A stretch of 64,000 nucleotides of DNA, taken from NCBI GenBank assembly GCA_963724365.1, contig CAVRUR010000004.1, positions 1 through 64,000 of the forward strand, in the 5' to 3' direction. The notes under the pieces are model-generated. The model saw only the letters and a list, made by a program, of their open reading frames with translations, had not been told where the DNA came from and did not search any database. This stretch comes from JALORV01 sp963724365 (GTDB lineage: Bacteria > Pseudomonadota > Gammaproteobacteria > Burkholderiales > Burkholderiaceae_F). Shown piece by piece: positions 62,372 to 64,000 of the stretch. Position 1 is the first letter of the stretch. Every line of letters begins with the position of its first letter. Position numbers and translations under genes: made by a program.

Positions 62372-64000
62372 TCACGACTGGGTCGACTTCTTGAAGTGCA
62401 TGTACCAGTCGACCAGGCGCCGCACCTGCTTCTCGGTATAGCCACGCGCGGCCATCCGGTTGACGAAGCTCTTGTGGCGCTCTTCCATTTCCTGCGAGCC
62501 CTTGGCCTCGAACGAGATGATCGGCAGGATGTCCTCGGTCTTGCTGAACATGCGCTTCTCGATCACGACGCGCAGCTTTTCGTAGCTGGTCCAGTGCGGA
62601 TTCTTGCCGTGCGCGCGCGCCCGCAGCACGAAGTTGACGACTTCGTTGCGGAAGTCCTTCGGGTTCGATATGCCGGCTGGCTTCTCGATCTTCTCGAGCT
62701 CATCGTTCAGGGCATCGCGCGAGTACTGCATGCCGGTATCCGGATCGCGCCAGTCCTCATCGAGCAGCCATTTGTCCGCGTAGGTCACGTAGCGGTCGAA
62801 CAGGTTCTGCCCGTACTCGCCGTACGCATCCAGGTACGACATCTGGAGTTCCTTCTCGAGGAACTCCGCAAAGCGCGGCACGATCCATTCCTTGATGTGA
62901 CCGCGCAGCCGCCGCTTGTATTCCTCCTGGATGTCTTCCTTCGCCAGGCGATCCTCGAGCACGACCAGCAGATTGACGGGGTCAGCGGCGATCTCGCTCG
63001 GGTCGCGATTGAAGGCGGCCGAGATCGTCTTGAACGCCCAGCGCGTCGACAGGCCGGAGAAGCCCTCCTGCATGCCGGCGTCGTCGCGATACTCCTTCAC
63101 GCTCTTGCTGCGCGGATCGACATCCTTGAGCGTCTCGCCGTTATACGAACGCAGCTTGCTGAAGACGGATGAGTTTTCCGGCACCGCCAGCCGCGAGAGC
63201 ACGGAAAATTCGGCCAGTGTGCGCAACGTCTGCGGCGCGCACGGTGACTCCGACAGCGTCGAGGCCGTCAGCATCTTTTCGTAGATCCGCACCTCTTCGT
63301 CCACGCGCAGGCAGTAGGGCACCTTGACCAGGTACACGCGGTCGATGAAGGCCTCGTTGTCCTTGTTGTTGCGGAACTTCAGCCACTCGGCTTCGTTCGA
63401 GTGCGCCATGATGAAGCCGTTGAAGGGCAGCGCCGGCAGCGCTTCGGTACCCTTGAAGTTGCCTTCCTGGGTGGCTGTCAGGATCGGGTTGAGTACCTTC
63501 AGCGGCGCCTTGAACATCTCGACGAATTCGACGCAGCGCGCCGAACCCAGACACAGCGCGCCCGAATAGCTGTACGCGTCGGGGTCGTCCTGTGCGAACT
63601 GCTCCAGCATGCGCAGATCGACCTTGCCGACCAGCGACGAGATGTCCTGCGTGTTCTCGTCGCCCGGCTCCGTCTTGACGATGCCGATCTGGTTGAGCAC
63701 CGATGGCATCAGGCGCACGACCTGGAACTTCGACAGATCACCCTTGTATTCCTTCAGGCGCTTCAGCGCCCACGGCGTGGCGATGCCGGTCAGCGCGCGA
63801 CGCGGAATGCCGTAGCGATCTTCCATTTCTGCGCCGAACCGGTCGCGCGGGAAGAGCCCCAGCGGCGACTCGAGCATCGGCGACAGCCGGCCCGTTACCG
63901 AGTCTTTCAGCGTATAGATCGGAAACTGCTCGCACAGCGACTTGATCTTCTCTGCAAGGGACGACTTGCCGCCGCCGACCGGGCCGAGCAGATACAGCAC
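62372..64000 (-). CDS. prkA: PrkA/YeaG serine protein kinase, 5' end beyond the window
   Basis: The C-terminal 542 residues of PrkA, an AAA-type serine kinase. Walker A is LLGPVGGGKSSLAEK at the window edge; the N-terminal ~90-100 residues are outside. AAA blocks: LFPRDRFGAEMEDRYGIPRR, GLRARCVEFVEMFKAPL-like region (LGSARCVEFVEMFKAPLKVL), ALPFNGFIMAHSNEAEWLKF. The C-terminal PrkA domain: AYGEYGQNLFDRYVTYADKW, FRNEVVNFVLRARAHGKNP. It ends KKSTQS. First known gene of the prkA-yeaH-spoVR cluster, which acts in starvation and stress adaptation. Confidence 0.96.
   Translation of the reverse strand: MLYLLGPVGGGKSSLAEKIKSLCEQFPIYTLKDSVTGRLSPMLESPLGLFPRDRFGAEMEDRYGIPRRALTGIATPWALKRLKEYKGDLSKFQVVRLMPSVLNQIGIVKTEPGDENTQDISSLVGKVDLRMLEQFAQDDPDAYSYSGALCLGSARCVEFVEMFKAPLKVLNPILTATQEGNFKGTEALPALPFNGFIMAHSNEAEWLKFRNNKDNEAFIDRVYLVKVPYCLRVDEEVRIYEKMLTASTLSESPCAPQTLRTLAEFSVLSRLAVPENSSVFSKLRSYNGETLKDVDPRSKSVKEYRDDAGMQEGFSGLSTRWAFKTISAAFNRDPSEIAADPVNLLVVLEDRLAKEDIQEEYKRRLRGHIKEWIVPRFAEFLEKELQMSYLDAYGEYGQNLFDRYVTYADKWLLDEDWRDPDTGMQYSRDALNDELEKIEKPAGISNPKDFRNEVVNFVLRARAHGKNPHWTSYEKLRVVIEKRMFSKTEDILPIISFEAKGSQEMEERHKSFVNRMAARGYTEKQVRRLVDWYMHFKKSTQS

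Noticed and set aside
1..64000. CRISPR arrays, tRNA or rRNA genes, insertion sequences, prophage
   Set aside because: No regularly spaced repeats, no tRNA T-arm motifs with matching stems, no transposase, integrase or phage structural proteins were seen.

Overview
The window looks like chromosome from a GC-rich, Gram-negative proteobacterium, most likely a betaproteobacterium. That placement is inferred from gene content: TonB-dependent receptor, SpoVR/YeaH/PrkA block, type-B PutA, form-II CoxL-like enzyme, ECF sigma/NrsF pair with a DUF2282 operon, DUF3300/DUF2950 pair and many signal peptides. I saw no rRNA, tRNA, CRISPR array, insertion sequence or phage gene.

Layout. 1-6.6 kb (minus): exported proteins of mostly unknown role, including two tandem paralogue pairs, an Ivy-type lysozyme-inhibitor domain protein, a lipoprotein and a two-domain secreted protein. 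6.7-12.5 kb (minus): a BTAD/AAA/TPR regulator and a lone molybdopterin-binding hydroxylase subunit. 12.65-13.66 kb (plus): a three-TM protein coupled to a TIR protein. 13.7-19.3 kb: a MoxR-DUF58-VWA set, an HtrA-like protease without PDZ, and a second VWA protein. 19.4-29.2 kb: papain-like exported protein, rhodanese, aquaporin Z, octaheme cytochrome/TPR protein, DUF3300-DUF2950 pair, glycine-zipper protein and a small membrane protein. 29.5-34.8 kb: LysR regulator divergent from a broken alkylsulfatase, a Tat substrate and an AI-2E-type permease. 34.8-40.2 kb: NrsF anti-sigma, SigF-like ECF sigma, a bufferin-type operon (DUF2282 precursor, MNIO enzyme, DUF2063 partner, DoxX), an EF-hand protein and a DUF1223 protein. 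40.2-47.4 kb: SCP-x-type thiolase, acyl-CoA dehydrogenase, DinB, ThDP enzyme and acyl-CoA synthetase. 47.6-55 kb: a fused TM-TIR protein, TonB-dependent receptor with a 49-residue leader gene, and split PutA. 55.1-64 kb: two small proteins, an SGNH hydrolase plus polytopic protein pair, a DUF1801 protein, SpoVR, YeaH and PrkA (truncated by the window edge).

The most coherent system is at 34.8-40.2 kb. Three sites share GTAAC(G/C)-N16-CGAA(T/C) with exactly the same 16-nt spacer. They lie before the sigma gene itself, before the DUF2282 operon and before the EF-hand gene. The sigma factor therefore probably controls itself, a copper-binding modified-peptide operon, and an EF-hand/thioredoxin-like extension.

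About ten genes carry frameshifts. Where they can be localised they are often single extra bases in short runs (CC, CCC, C5G5), with protein similarity continuing in the next frame. This pattern suggests uncorrected indel errors rather than gene death, although real decay cannot be excluded without reads. Genes affected are given as full spans with the break position stated.
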